64,000 nucleotides of DNA from Symbiodinium microadriaticum (lineage: Eukaryota > Sar > Dinophyceae > Suessiales > Symbiodiniaceae): contig LSRX01000483.1 in NCBI GenBank assembly GCA_001939145.1, positions 295,636 through 359,635 of the forward strand. The letters run 5' to 3'. The notes beneath the pieces are model-generated. The model did not search any database. It was not told the origin of the DNA and saw only the letters and a list, made by a program, of their open reading frames with translations. A program made the position numbers and the translations under genes. Below are positions 1 through 10,699 of the stretch, in pieces (position 1 is the stretch's first letter; every line of letters begins with the position of its first letter).

Positions 1-184
1 GGGGGGGTGGGGGGGGGGATGATGACGACATTGGTACACAGACACCCCGAACAATATCTCCACAAGAGCCGTCTTACAAGGTACTTACAGCACTTTCGTG
101 ATGGAGGACCCTCTTATACGGTCGGCCGGCTAGGCGGACAGCTCCAACCCCTAAAACGAGATGCTGGTTGCCGCAACCCCTAGA

Positions 185-700
185 CTCTAAACCCTACAAG
201 TCAATCCCAACCCCAAGCATTAAAAGTGTATGTTGGTGCGCAAACCCTGCTAACCGTACGAGAAGACGCTAATTTGGCAAAGCCCCAACTCCAAACTTTA
301 CGTTGGTTGGCAAACCCCTACGACTCAAAAGCAAACCAAAACCCTACAAGCGGATCTTGGGTGGCAAACCTTGCACCCTAAACGGAGATATTGGTTGACA
401 AACCCCGAACACCAAACGAAAGATGTTGGTTGGCAAACCCTACCCATCTTGGTTGGCAAGCCTCATGCGCCCACCAAACATTTTGGCTGGCATCCGTAAA
501 CCCTAAAATCCTGAAAACCATCCCTAAACCTTGCAAGGGCTGGCAAACTCCAAACCCCTGAGAGATGCTGACCGGCAAGCCCTACACCTTAAAAGTAGAT
601 GTTGGCTGGCTAAGCCTAAGCCCAAACCCTGCAGGAGATATTGGTTGGTTGGGCTGGCTGCTTGGGTGGCTGGAAGGTTGGAAGGTTGGTGCCAGGCCCG
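185..700. repeat. Degenerate CCCTAAA-containing array, copy 1
   Basis: The stretch is made of imperfect repeats of about 30-35 bp. Each combines a 'gatgttggttggcaaaccc'-like core with degenerate 'aaccctaaaccc' pieces. Clear units start near 375, 415 and 590. CCCTAAA is the plant-type telomere unit that dinoflagellates also use, so this may be an old interstitial telomeric sequence or a minisatellite that absorbed it. The ORFs here are by-products of the repeat. The first 184 bases hold a poly-G run (1-18) and nothing recognisable. Confidence 0.7.
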
Positions 701-1219
701 AAACCGGCTCGAGAAGACGTCAATGAAAGCTAAGGCAAACAAGGAAAGCAGAGTCGACAGAGCTCGGTCCATGTTGCGTGCATGCTCGACAGCGTGAAAG
801 CAAGCACGAGTGTTGCCATGAAGCTAGAAACTTACGAGATGACTGTTATCTTCTGCATTACGCTGGCGCACATGCAGATGCACCCTTGACGCCTGGTCGT
901 AGCACCTTGACCCACCGCCTTCCTGGGGGCAGCTTAACTGATCACCGAGGCATCAGATTTGAAACCTGCTACGTAGATGCACTCGGCCGCGTAAAGACAA
1001 AATGCAAGTTGCCATGTAGCTCGAAGAGATGGACCCCAAGGAAGGGGGGAGGGGACAGGCGGCACGCCCCAAACTTTGCCAGCTACCTTGCGGTGGGAAA
1101 AGCCCCCTCCCTCATTTAACTGAGGACCAGATGAGGTCTGGGACACGATTTTGAACTGGGCCACTCACTGCTATTTAGGTGAATTGGTAAACAACAACTC
1201 CCGCAAGCTTCAGAGAGCT
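701..1219. other. No gene seen between repeat arrays
   Basis: Short open frames on both strands are not supported by any protein pattern, splice structure or simple repeat. I see nothing specific in this stretch. Confidence 0.4.
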
Positions 1220-1545
1220 GGCTTTCATGATAAGCTGGGCTGGCAAATCCTCACCCCGACAAGAGCATGTTGGCTGGCAAACCCGAAGTGTCAAACCCTC
1301 AATGCACATGTCGGTCGACAAATTTGACAAACCTCAACCTTGAAAAGAGATAATGGTTGGCAAACCCCAATCCCAATAGCCGACGTTGATTGAAAAAATC
1401 CTACACCCTAAAGCGAAACCCTAAACCCCAAAAGGAGATGATGGTCGGCAAACCTGAGACCTGCGTCACACCCTGCAAGGATACCCTAAACCCTAGAACA
1501 AAAGGTTTTTTGACTGGCAGACACTGAACCCTGAGAGGAGAAACC
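1220..1545. repeat. Degenerate CCCTAAA-containing array, copy 2
   Basis: This is the same unit type as the first array, for example 'ggagatgatggtcggcaaac' near 1434. It leads directly into a GA tract and a conserved block, an order repeated at 9.86-10.98 kb. Confidence 0.7.
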
Positions 1546-1567
1546 ATCAAGCCGAAAAGTTGACAAG

Positions 1568-1650
1568 CGAGAGCGAGAGAGAAAAGAGACAGGGAGAGAG
1601 AGAGAGAGAGAGACATTGACAGAGACAGATTGAGACAAAGAGAGAGACTG
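1568..1650. repeat. GA-rich simple repeat
   Basis: A purine tract of (GA)n with interruptions sits between the CCCTAAA-type array and the conserved block. A tract of the same kind occupies the same relative place at 10638-10680. The leucine/serine-rich ORFs read across it are artefacts of the repeat. Confidence 0.85.
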
Positions 1651-1900
1651 CCACGCCTTCAGACTCATGGACATAACTTCACAACTTTCAAAGACAGTAC
1701 CAGCTGCTACCAGTAGCTCATTGAAAAGGAATGGAGCTGCACCTTGCCAAATGTTATGTACCTCTGTCCAGCCTTTCATTCTCCAAATCAGCCCCCCTCC
1801 CTGAGAAAGCCATTTCGCGTCGGATCTGGATCTGCGATCAAGCTTAAAGTGGCTGAGACCTCTTGACTTTCAAGAGCTCAACCCAACACTTTGCCCGCTG
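1646..1900. repeat. Conserved block of composite repeat, copy A
   Basis: About 250 bp align by eye with 10700-10985. Shared strings include 'tctggatctgcgatcaagct' (1825-1844 here), 'gagaaagccattt', 'ctccaaatc', 'gtccagcc' and 'caagagctc', in the same order and similar spacing. No protein is apparent. I read it as the unique part of a dispersed repeat element. 1901-2280 holds nothing I recognise. Confidence 0.7.
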
Positions 1901-2279
1901 CAGGCATTGCCTGGCTCAAGTGGTTCACTGCATACCCCAATGACAGGAGTATTAAATTCAACACGACTTCGGATGCGCGAATGGCGCAGAGTTCCGGCAG
2001 GTTCGATCCATGCTTAAAAAGGGGGGCCTACGACAGCCACTCCGACACGGATTCACGATGCTTCAAGTCCGAGAACGTAACGTCGAGATCTCGGCCTGCA
2101 GCAACCAGGAAAAGCGAGCTGCTGCAAGGTTCAACGCTTCTGGCGAGTTCGCAGTTTGCCCCAGACCGTAACTCAGGCCCGAACCGTTGAAGGCTTAGGA
2201 CTGGGCCCCGTGTGCCTGCTCATACCCATGCACATGGTGATTATCTTTGCCGAAAAATGAAGAAGCGAAGCAAATGCAT

Positions 2280-3180
2280 GGTCAGACAGACAAGAAAGCG
2301 GATGGGAAAGTAGGACTAAGTAGGCAAAAGATCTCATACACATGTAACCATATACAAACAATCGACAGATCGATCGACTGATGTAGGCATAGTCAACAGA
2401 TTCATTCCAAGACCTAAGGCCTAGGGCATTCACAGAAGTGCATATGCACACATGCATGCTCATGCAAAAGCCAACGAGCACAGACACGTCCCCACACAGA
2501 CACACACACACACACACACAGATATAGATATATATATATATATATATATACACGTACTTTGTATGAACACATATACATTTACACAAACCGGTCGAAGTTG
2601 TTTGCACGGATGCCTGTGTGGCATGTGCATGGTGCGGCTTGCATCTATCTGTGTGCATGCATGCATACCAAATGTGACCACAGAAGTACGAATTTGCATG
2701 CGTGGCAACATTCAGACACATAAATTCATCCATCCATGTACCCACACCCGCGCCCACCTACCTGCCTACCCACCCAACCCCACAAGCCCACCACCCACCC
2801 GCCCTCCCACCTACAGAGGAACCATGTAGATAAAGGTACTCACTGGTACTACATGTACGCATTTGTAAATCTACGATCATCTACGCCTGCACATGCAGAT
2901 GTAAAGTTGCATGCGCATGTCGATGCATGCACACAGCCTGCACATGCACAAACATCTATGCCTGTGCTGCACCTATGGCTGCATGCGTACCGCCGGTTGA
3001 TCATTCTTCGGATAGATAAACATGATGTGCTCATGTGCCGCGTGCGTAAGTGTGCATACGTGCGTATGCATGCATGTGTGATGAGTATAATCATGCATGC
3101 GTGTATGGATTTGTTTCAGGCGTACGTCGATAGCTAGATAGCTGGATCAGCTAGATATTGAGATAGATAGATAGATTGTA
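2280..3180. repeat. CA/TA microsatellites and alternating purine-pyrimidine tract
   Basis: The tract contains (CA)n at about 2498-2520, (TA)n at about 2527-2550, many TGCATGCA/ACATGCA words, and GATA repeats near 3155-3180. Several ORFs on both strands (such as the Cys/Val-rich one at 2173-2757) are translated repeat. It lies just downstream of the last traceable ankyrin-gene exon and may be intron or intergenic DNA. Confidence 0.75.
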
Positions 3181-3222
3181 GGTACAGAGAGATAGAGGAG
3201 GAGGGACGGGGCAAGTGCGGGC

Positions 3223-5939
3223 CTGGAGGATCTGGATGCAGCTCTCCTGGCGATTCTGGGTTGCGACGGCCAGCGGCGTCTGGCCCTGGGAGTTGGGCTG
3301 GGAGACCTGGAGAAAGTCACAATGTGACGATGTCTGACGAATGCAAAGCCAGAGATTTCGATCAGGGACGATAAGACGCAACATGATGGTATGTCATGCT
3401 CTTCTCCGAGGCGGCCATGTTGCATTGGCTCCAACTTTGAGGAGGTACTCCAGCAGCTCCTGCAGATCTTCTACAACACACAAATGCAAAATTGTCGGAC
3501 CATCTGCGATACGATTTGCCAACAAGCTTGCTGCAGTGCTTATGCCGTACGCACTCTGCGAGAACCCCGCTGGACCTTGCGTCCGTAGCCAGCTGCGTAG
3601 TGCAGGCCACCTTATCTGGATCGCGCTTGTGCTCTGACTCCCGCTCGTGTTGCTGGACACTGCACCACCCGGAATGCTGCCGCTTCAAGCTCGCTGGATT
3701 CTCTGCCAGGAAGCTGTTGCCAGAGCTGTCCACTGCATAAGGATTGGCACGGCTGTCCTTTATGGTGTGTCAGTGGCAGAAAGGTTCAATTCAACATCAA
3801 ACTCGCCCATACTCGCCCCACTCCCAAGGACTGAAGCGATCTAAGCCGAGTGTCCAAAAGTAGCTTCACAACAGCTATCCGGTTGGCTCCAATCGCGTAG
3901 CCAAGGGCGGTGATGCCCTGCTTGCGGCCACAGCTAGTCGCCAACTGCAGGGACCCGAATTTCTTTGCCTTGTGGTCCTGGGAGTCGAGCGGCTTCTTCT
4001 TGTCCAGGAAGTCCTGAAGCTGCATAGCGAATCGTAGCGAAAGGACTGCTGCATTTTGGACCTCGCACACGCAACTTTGGCTCCTGAACAGCCTTCAAAT
4101 CTCCGTTCTTGGCCGCCTAGTTGCTCGCAGCAAAGCAACAAGCGCCAATCTCTGCAACTTCTGCAGTGTCGCAGCACAGCATGCGAACCAGCTGAGTGCT
4201 TTGGCTACGTGCTAACCCTGCGTCGACACCAACACATGGCCTCATGCAGGGTCAGCGCGGTCTCGTCAATCCTGGGCCCACCCAAGACCATCCATGCACA
4301 TGGATTCGAACTGCACGAAACCTGGCACACACATTTACCACCGTAAGAAGGCGGGGCACTTCTTCAGGACCGGCTGCAGCTCTGACGGAAGACCGCCCAT
4401 CTTTTGGCTGATTTTGAGCATCAACTCCTCGTCCTCGTCAAAATTCTTGTCGGACAGCACGAAGCGGAAGAGAAGGCACGACATCATAACTGAATCATAA
4501 CTGCCGGACACGGCTGCAAACCCGTTGATGGTGGCCCTTTGAAGGGGTGTGCTCCTGGTAGTACTTCATGGCAGCCTCCATGCCGTTCTTCTTGATGTCC
4601 TCAAAGACGCTGGCCTCGTGACAGCCAAATGCCTCAGGGCCTCCGAACTAAGAGGCCCTTCAAGAAGGACCACGAGATGCCGAGAGTCTGGCCAGCTCAG
4701 GGTCCTTCTCCAGAGACTTCACGCGGTCCGCCACAGGGGCGTCGCCGTTCGAGAGCCTGTCGCGGGTCGAGCTCTCCCTCCCTCTTCCCTTGAATGGGCG
4801 CTGAAGTGCTGCTTGGCAACTTCGTGTTGTAGTGCCTGGGCTCTGGGCAGGGGTTCCAGTAGTCTCACAGCCCCATCGGAAGCTTAGACTACTCCTCAAC
4901 ACTCGTAGGTCTACGCCCATGTCCACTCAAAAGACCTGGAGCTACTGATCTACTGGACCGAGGAGCTCGGCGATGGCCTGAGTCTGCAACCAGCCTGGAA
5001 GGACATGCTCACAATCAGAAACTGCTGTAGCATGTTGTAGCAGTGTAGCAGTGTCCGGAGCCACTCGAGAAATTGGCGCCTCGCATGGCTTCCGGGTTTT
5101 TGGCAAAGCTTTGCAAGGCCTTTGCAGTCTCCGGATTGCCTGGGTGAGTAGCGGAGCACTCAGAGCAGCTGAGTGATCGATGGCCGGCCCCATGACATGC
5201 TGCATACGAGGGCGGGGCCTTCCACATAGGCCTTCACCTCTGCCCAGGTGTTGTCATCAATGTCGGGGAGGCGTGCGATCTGCATGGTGGTACCATCCTT
5301 GCCACGACGGGCGTGCAAAGAATCCCGGGCTCCTTTTGACACGCTGAACTGAGGAGGGGTCGCTGATCTTAAGAGTCTCAGTAGGAGCCGTCGCAGTCTC
5401 GGCCATGATGCTCCTGCACAGGTCTGACCACAGGTGCAGACAAAAAGGTCGCCAACTCTGGGTATTTGGGCGAAGTGCATTGAGCAGAACCGCTGCAGCT
5501 TACCCGCGAAACCCCGAAACTTCCGAATCAAAAGCGGAGGGCATGTCTCGACATCCTTTCAGCCATGTATCTATCAACCAAAATGGCTGAGGGCACTTCA
5601 GGCTTTTCACGCCAGCACAGAGCGTGTGCACTCTAAGGAAGAACTATCCCAAGCTCCCTGATAACAAAACGCCGCCTCGGGAGGGGTTTCTGCTGTTGCC
5701 AGAGTGCGAGCTGTTGAGCAAAATCGCTTCGGACAAGGCTTGACAAGTCAGGTGCGATTTCAGCTGCAGCTCGTAGATACACAAGCGCCCACCTTCTTGG
5801 CCTTTTCTGCATCCTCGACGGCCGTGTCCTCCTTGCTGGCCTTCTCAGCCTGCTCTGACACACTGGACCCAAGCGGTTCTTCGGCTTTGCCGCCAAACTC
5901 GCAAGGAACAAAGGCAGGGTGCGCCGAGATTGTGGACAT
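3223..5939 (-). CDS. Ankyrin-repeat protein with STI1-like/helical N-terminal part, multi-exon
   Basis: Ankyrin repeats bind protein partners; the role here is unknown. A contiguous exon chain can be read on the minus strand: 4756-4693, 4614-4555, 4433-4360, 4271-4241, 4116-4084, 4013-3969, 3917-3855, 3757-3715, 3610-3576, 3459-3424 and 3306-3223. Joined, they keep one frame. They give a helical stretch (VADRVKSLEKDPEL, then SVFEDIKKNGMEAAMKYY), then LTLHEA, DFLDKKKPLDSQDHK, GITALGYAIGANRIAVVKLL, GLHYAAGYGRK, ELLEYLLKVGAN and GQTPLAVATQNRQ, that is, about three ankyrin repeats. Every one of these exons starts with G after AG. A likely first exon is 5939-5793 (MSTISAHPAF..., Glu/Lys-rich end). 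Exons between about 5400 and 5000 (NPETAKALQSFAKNPEAM, STI1-like) are less certain. The 3' end is not seen. The donors GT, GC and GA are described in the findings. The function is inferred only from the fold. Confidence 0.8.
3918..3968 (-). other. 51-nt GC-AG intron in the ankyrin gene
   Basis: The sequence between ...QDHK and GITALGYA... starts GCAAAG and ends GCAAGCAG. It is 51 nt and has no stop in frame, so an ORF caller reads straight through it and adds 17 residues that do not fit an ankyrin repeat. Removing it gives a clean repeat. Confidence 0.7.
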
Positions 5940-7125
5940 CGCTCGGTGGCGATCTAGTAGTCTAACAACAGACCAGCCACTGGCCTCCATATATAGGGTG
6001 AGCTGCAGGTCGCTGCCACCGGCAGCAACTCCTTAGCTGCACATGATTCTGCAGCTAGTGCAGGCGACTAGGCCGTGCGTCTCAAAACTGTGTCATTGCA
6101 GGCAGCTCACTTTCTGCAGCGGCCAGGCTACAAACAGACAAACAACAAGCTTCTTGTGACAGCTTGTCCTCTCTGCTGCTGCAAGGACAGGGCTTACAAG
6201 GAAAAGCTCATTCACGGGGTCTCCGCATCGGCTGTTTATGTTAGCGATGCGTTATCGCTTGGCTACGGCTACCTTCCTGGATATGACGACCTGGGATGTA
6301 GACACAAGCTGGTCAATAAACCGTACTAGCTTGGTTCACCCACAGGACTGGGACTGAGCATGTATTGTCCGAGTTTGGCATGCACGACGGCCCTACACAA
6401 CATCTGAATCCGGAGAATCCGGAGCCAACGGCGGAGACGTCAAGCGCCAGATAAGCAAAGTCGAGCGGGCTCTGCTGATGAACACTTGGTCGAAACTCGG
6501 GAACAGCTCTTTTTTCCGCGTGTGCGTACTCCATGTTGGGCCTGGTATGCCTGGTACTGATGGGGCAGCCGGGCATTCATTGCCAGGGGACACCCCAAAG
6601 ACCACATAAACGAAGCTTGCGCCGTGTCGTTTATTCGGGTTGCAAGCTCATGCTTGAAGCCCCCTTCAATCCACTCACAAAGCCCCTTGCTCGAGACTTT
6701 ATCACTGCAAGGGGTCTGCGTGCAAAGCTAAACGCTGCTCCGATCGCTAAACAATTGAACAAAAGGCCAAGTCTTTCTGGCAAACTGTTCAGAAAAAAGA
6801 CGTGACATGCAACGTCCACAGAATCTCTTGGAGACCTCTCTGAACACAAATCGAAAACCTCAATGCACAAAACTAACTTGGAAACTAGTCTGCCCGAGTA
6901 TGAATGTGCTCCGGGCTCGTTATGCCCAATTGACATCGAAAACTACACCGGCCCGTTGGGAAGAGAGTCAAATACCTGCAGCCAGGTACCGTGGAAAGAC
7001 ACCAAAGTACGCGTGCGATTTTTGTGCGAGCTGAGGCCTGGTGCAGAGATTGCGGTACCTGAGCGACAAATTCAGAGCTTCTCGCATTGACGTTGGACAA
7101 GTGCAGGCCAAGGAGCTCTGTGACA
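5940..7125. other. Stretch with no supported gene
   Basis: Short frames on both strands show no family pattern. It may hold the 5' region of the ankyrin gene and downstream exons of the membrane-protein gene, but I cannot point to one. Confidence 0.35.
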
Positions 7126-8035
7126 TCACCTTGGATCCAGTCTCAGACCGTATCGGCGGCGTGAAGCATTGCTGGTGTAATAAGACATAAACACCAAGAA
7201 GCCGAAAGCCAGCACGTAGATGAAGTAGACATAGCAAAATGTTGCTGCTGCTTTGATCACCGTGAGCCCCCACATCTGACCTCGGCTCTACTTTGGCTCA
7301 ATGGGGAGCTCCGATTGCCGAACTCCATCGCTATAATACCCAAGGCACAGTTCGCGGAATTATAGCAAAGCGCTATCTTGTACTGGTACAGCGTCAGCTG
7401 AACCTTCTCCTCGAGCTAAGACCCGGCGATGCGAGCACTTCTGGCATGCGGGCCAAGATTTGCCAAGTATCCTTGAACTTGAAGGAAGAGAAACCAGTAA
7501 ACAGTATGGCGGGAATTTGCAAGATGTAGGTCAGTGTCAGCAACGGGATGATGAGGGATCCCATGGTGTGGGTCAGCATGAACATCTTTCCACCTGGCAG
7601 GAGGATGTTTCCTGGCGTAGAGGAACCTGAGTCCCTCAAGCATTAAGCAATCTCCAGTTTACGTCTCGGTACAAGTGAGTAATTCCGTGCACCCCAATGC
7701 TCCTGCCTGTCCACATCAGGAAACTGGTGCAAACCAGTTCTCAGTCCGAAAGATAGCATTGTGAATCGCTGTATGACATCAGCCGCATGCTGACACGACA
7801 AGGGCCCGCAAATATCTTCAACAGTTCAGCCAAGAATCTTGGGATGATCACCAATATGATGCACGCCACTTTCATCATCAGACTCAGGGTATGCGCTTGT
7901 TGAACTCATTGCCAGGCAACACCTACAACTCTCGTGACCCCGTATGTGTGCCTCATGTGGGAAACGAGCATCTTTCCATCGTCTCTCTCCTTCAGAAGAA
8001 GGGTGTTCTTCGTGTTGTACCCTTGATGCACAAGC
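7126..8035 (-). CDS. Multi-pass membrane protein, partial, unidentified
   Basis: Three exons are seen. Exon A, 8035-7927, follows an acceptor CAG and ends before GTAGGT; it reads NTKNTLLLKERDDGKMLVSH. Exon B, 7593-7439, reads GGKMFMLTHTMGSLIIPLL and TYILQIPAILFTGF, a strongly hydrophobic run. Exon C, 7275 to about 7126, starts after GTCAG and carries CYVYFIYVLAFGFLVFMSYY, one clear membrane helix, then a basic tail RRRYGLR. The stop TGA at 7126-7128 could end the protein, or AAG|GTGATG could be another donor. Two to three membrane segments are visible. I do not recognise the family. The trinucleotide tract lies just upstream, either in the next intron or the 5' flank. Confidence 0.5.
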
Positions 8036-8105
8036 CTGGACCAACTTAATCTTGCGCAATGCCGGCTGAACCAAGCTCTGCGATTCCAAACGACGTGATA
8101 GTAGT

Positions 8106-8106
8106 A

Positions 8107-8191
<85 letters not shown>

Positions 8192-8239
8192 CAGCAGTAA
8201 GGAGTAAAAACAATAATGGTGGTGGTAGTAGTAGTAGTA

Positions 8240-8284
<45 letters not shown>

Positions 8285-8296
8285 AAAGTAGTAGTG

Positions 8297-8345
<49 letters not shown>

Positions 8346-9012
8346 TGGTAGTGGTAGTGGTAGTGGTAGTGGTAGTGGTAGTGGTAGTGGTAGTGGTAGT
8401 GGTAGTGGTAGTGGTAGTGGTAGTGGTAGCGGTAGTGGTAGCGGTAGCGGTAGCGGTGGCGATAATGGTAGTAGTAGTTGTTGCCGTAGTGGAAGTAGTA
8501 GTTGTTGTTGTTGTCGTAGTGGAAGCAGTAGGTAGCAGGTAGTGGCCAGCAATCGGTAGTCGGTGGTCGCTAGCAGGTGGTACGTAATGGTAGCAGTCGA
8601 TGTCGTGATCGTGGACGTGGTCGTGGTCGTGGTAGTAGCAGCAGTAAGAGCAGCAGCAGCATCAGCAGCAGCAAGTGTTGATGTCGTTGTCGTTGTTGTT
8701 GTTGTTGCTGTTGTTGGTATTATTCTTGTTGGGGGTGATGGCGGCGGGGTTATTGGTGGTCTTGTCGGTGTTGTTACTGTTGCTGCTGTTGCTGCCGCTG
8801 TTGCTGTGGTTGCTGTGGTTGCTGTGGTTGTTGTGGTTGCTGTGGTTGCTGTGGTTGCTGTTGTTGGGGATGTTGGTGGTGTTGGTGGTGTTGGTAATGT
8901 TGGTATTGTTGGTGTGGTCACGGTTGCTGCCTGCTGTTGCTGGTGTGCTGGCGGGTTGGTGTTGCTGTTGTTGCTGATGTTGCTGTTGCTGTTGTTGTTG
9001 TCGCTGGAGCCG
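8106..9012. repeat. Long trinucleotide repeat tract (GCA/AGT/GGT/TGT)
   Basis: About 900 bp of nearly continuous 3-bp-periodic sequence: (GCA)n at 8111-8143, (AGT)n to about 8192, a perfect (GGTAGT)n hexamer run at about 8341-8428, then interrupted GTT/GCT/GGT repeats to about 9010. All three plus frames give Ser/Gly, Val or Leu polymers, and the minus strand is open for 331 codons of Thr/Ala/Leu/Pro polymer. These are repeat by-products, not a protein I can support. Confidence 0.85.
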
Positions 9013-9179
9013 CTGCGGGTCAGACGGCCGCGCAATGGCACTGAAGCTTACTGTGGAGGCCCAACTAGACCAGCGTGGCTCTTCAATGCGTGTTTTGCTT
9101 ATTCAAGCCGGGACCAAATTTTTGGGTGTCCTAATTAATGCGTTTTTTTTGGGCCTGGCAATTTTTTTGGTTGTGTAAT

Positions 9180-9450
9180 GGTCAATCTTAAAGCCGCCAC
9201 GACCTAAATCCCCCCTCCAAACCCAAAAACCCTGGCCCTGAAGCCCGAAACTCTCCCTAAACCAGAAACCGCCCTTGAGCCTAAACCCTGAATCCCCTTT
9301 TTTAACCCTACGCCCTGCACCCTAGACCCACCCGAACCCTAAAGCTCTGGACCCTAAAGCCTAAAACCCCCCTCCAAACCCTAAACCCCTGGCCCTGAAG
9401 CCCGAAACTCTCCCTAAACCCGAAACCCGACTTAAAGCAGGCCCCCCAAC
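9180..9450. repeat. Degenerate CCCTAAA-type array with a 57-bp direct duplication
   Basis: The stretch is rich in 'ccctaaacc' and 'ccctgaagcccgaaactc'. A segment at about 9211-9266 is repeated at about 9367-9423 with few changes. Confidence 0.75.
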
Positions 9451-9599
9451 AGAATTTACGCTCAGGCTCAATTCAGAATGGCTCCGGTCTTCGGCCTGGT
9501 TGTTAGCCCTGGTTTCTTTCGGTTGTGTTGGGTCTTGCGGGTTTTCTGGGTGCTTCGGACAATTGCCATTCAGAATAAACAATAGTGAGTGCCAAAACG

Positions 9600-9745
9600 A
9601 TAATCGCCCGTGGCGTTGCGTTGCTGTTGCCGTTGCTTTTGCTGTTGCGGTTGCTGCTGCTGGTGTGGGCTGCCGGGGTGGGGCTGGGTCTGGGATATTG
9701 ATGGTGCTGGTGATGGCGCTGGCGCTGGCGCTGGCACTGGCGGTG
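9600..9745. repeat. GTTGCT and GGCGCT simple repeats
   Basis: Imperfect GTTGCT/GCTGTT units are followed by (GGCGCT)n at about 9715-9740. The Gln-rich and Ala/Pro-rich ORFs across it are translated repeat. Confidence 0.7.
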
Positions 9746-9859
9746 TAGAATGCATGAAAAAAGCAGTCTGTGTAGCGGGCGTGCAAAGCCGAAAGCTTAA
9801 TCGTAATGCCGAAAGCCGACACCCGAAAAGCGCCATGAACACAACATGCCATGCTTGTT

Positions 9860-10640
9860 GCCGAACCTTAAACCCTAAAAGTAGATGTTGGCTGGCTAAC
9901 CCTGAACCGTCAAAGGAGATGCTGGTTCATAGCTCCGAACCCAGCCATTTTGACTGACAACCCCTAAACCCACAAGGATGTTGAATTCGGCAAACCGAAA
10001 ACCCTACAAGGAAACCCCAACCACTAAAATTGACAGGAGATGTGAGTTGGCAAACCCGAAGATGCTGCCCTGGAAAGGGATGGTGGTTCGCAAACCGTAC
10101 ACCACAGAAGCAAATCAAAACCATACAAGGGGATTTTGGTTGGGCAAACTCAGCACGCGAAAAGGAGATGTTGGTTGGCAAACCAAAAAAAAAAGGCGTT
10201 ACCAGTAGTTGGCCAACCCTGTATGTGGGTTGGCAAACCCCAAGCGATAACAACACAAGATGTTGGTTGCCATTTGAGGCTGGAAAAGTGCACACCCTAA
10301 ACGGAAACGTTTTTCGGCAAATCCCCACAGCCCAAAACGAAACGCTGGTTACCAGCCCGAAAACAAGGTGCTGGTTTTCAAACCCTCAACAGGACAAGCC
10401 CCTAACCCGAAAAACACATGTCGGTCGACAAGCCTCAAACCTTGCCAACCCCTAGCACGGATGTTCGTTGGCAAAGGCCCTACACCCCAGAAGGAAAGGA
10501 AACCCTAAACCTTAAAAGGAGATGTTGGTGGACAAACCCAAACGCTAACAAGCAGTATTGGCTGGCAAACCCTACACCCTGAAAGGAACCCCTCAACCCC
10601 AAAATAGCAAACCCTCAAGCGCAAACCTTGGCCAAACGAG
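9860..10640. repeat. Degenerate CCCTAAA-containing array, copy 3
   Basis: This is the longest array in the window. Recurrent units such as 'aaaaggagatgttggttggc' (about 10162 and, slightly changed, 10515) alternate with CCCTAAA-like pieces. It is followed by a GA tract and the conserved block, as at 1.2-1.9 kb. Confidence 0.75.
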
Positions 10641-10680
10641 AGCGATAGAGAGAGAGAGAGAGAAGGGTAGAGGGAGATCG
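10638..10680. repeat. GA-rich simple repeat
   Basis: A (GA)n tract lies between the array and the conserved block, in the same position as the tract at 1568-1650. Confidence 0.8.
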
Positions 10681-10699
10681 CCGCGCTCCGAGACTCAAA

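Noticed and set aside
3571..3590. 'tccgtagcc' at 3581-3589 as a spliced-leader relic
   Set aside because: It lies beside a well-supported coding exon of the ankyrin gene (ends at 3576), is on the opposite strand to that gene, and lacks the rest of the leader.
7282..7303. 'ctttggctcaatg' as a spliced-leader relic
   Set aside because: Only the 3' half matches, the 5' CCGTAGCCAT part is absent, and it is on the strand opposite the membrane-protein gene.
8046..9041. 331-codon minus-strand ORF
   Set aside because: It is entirely translated trinucleotide repeat (Thr, Ala, Leu, Pro runs) with no non-repeat domain.
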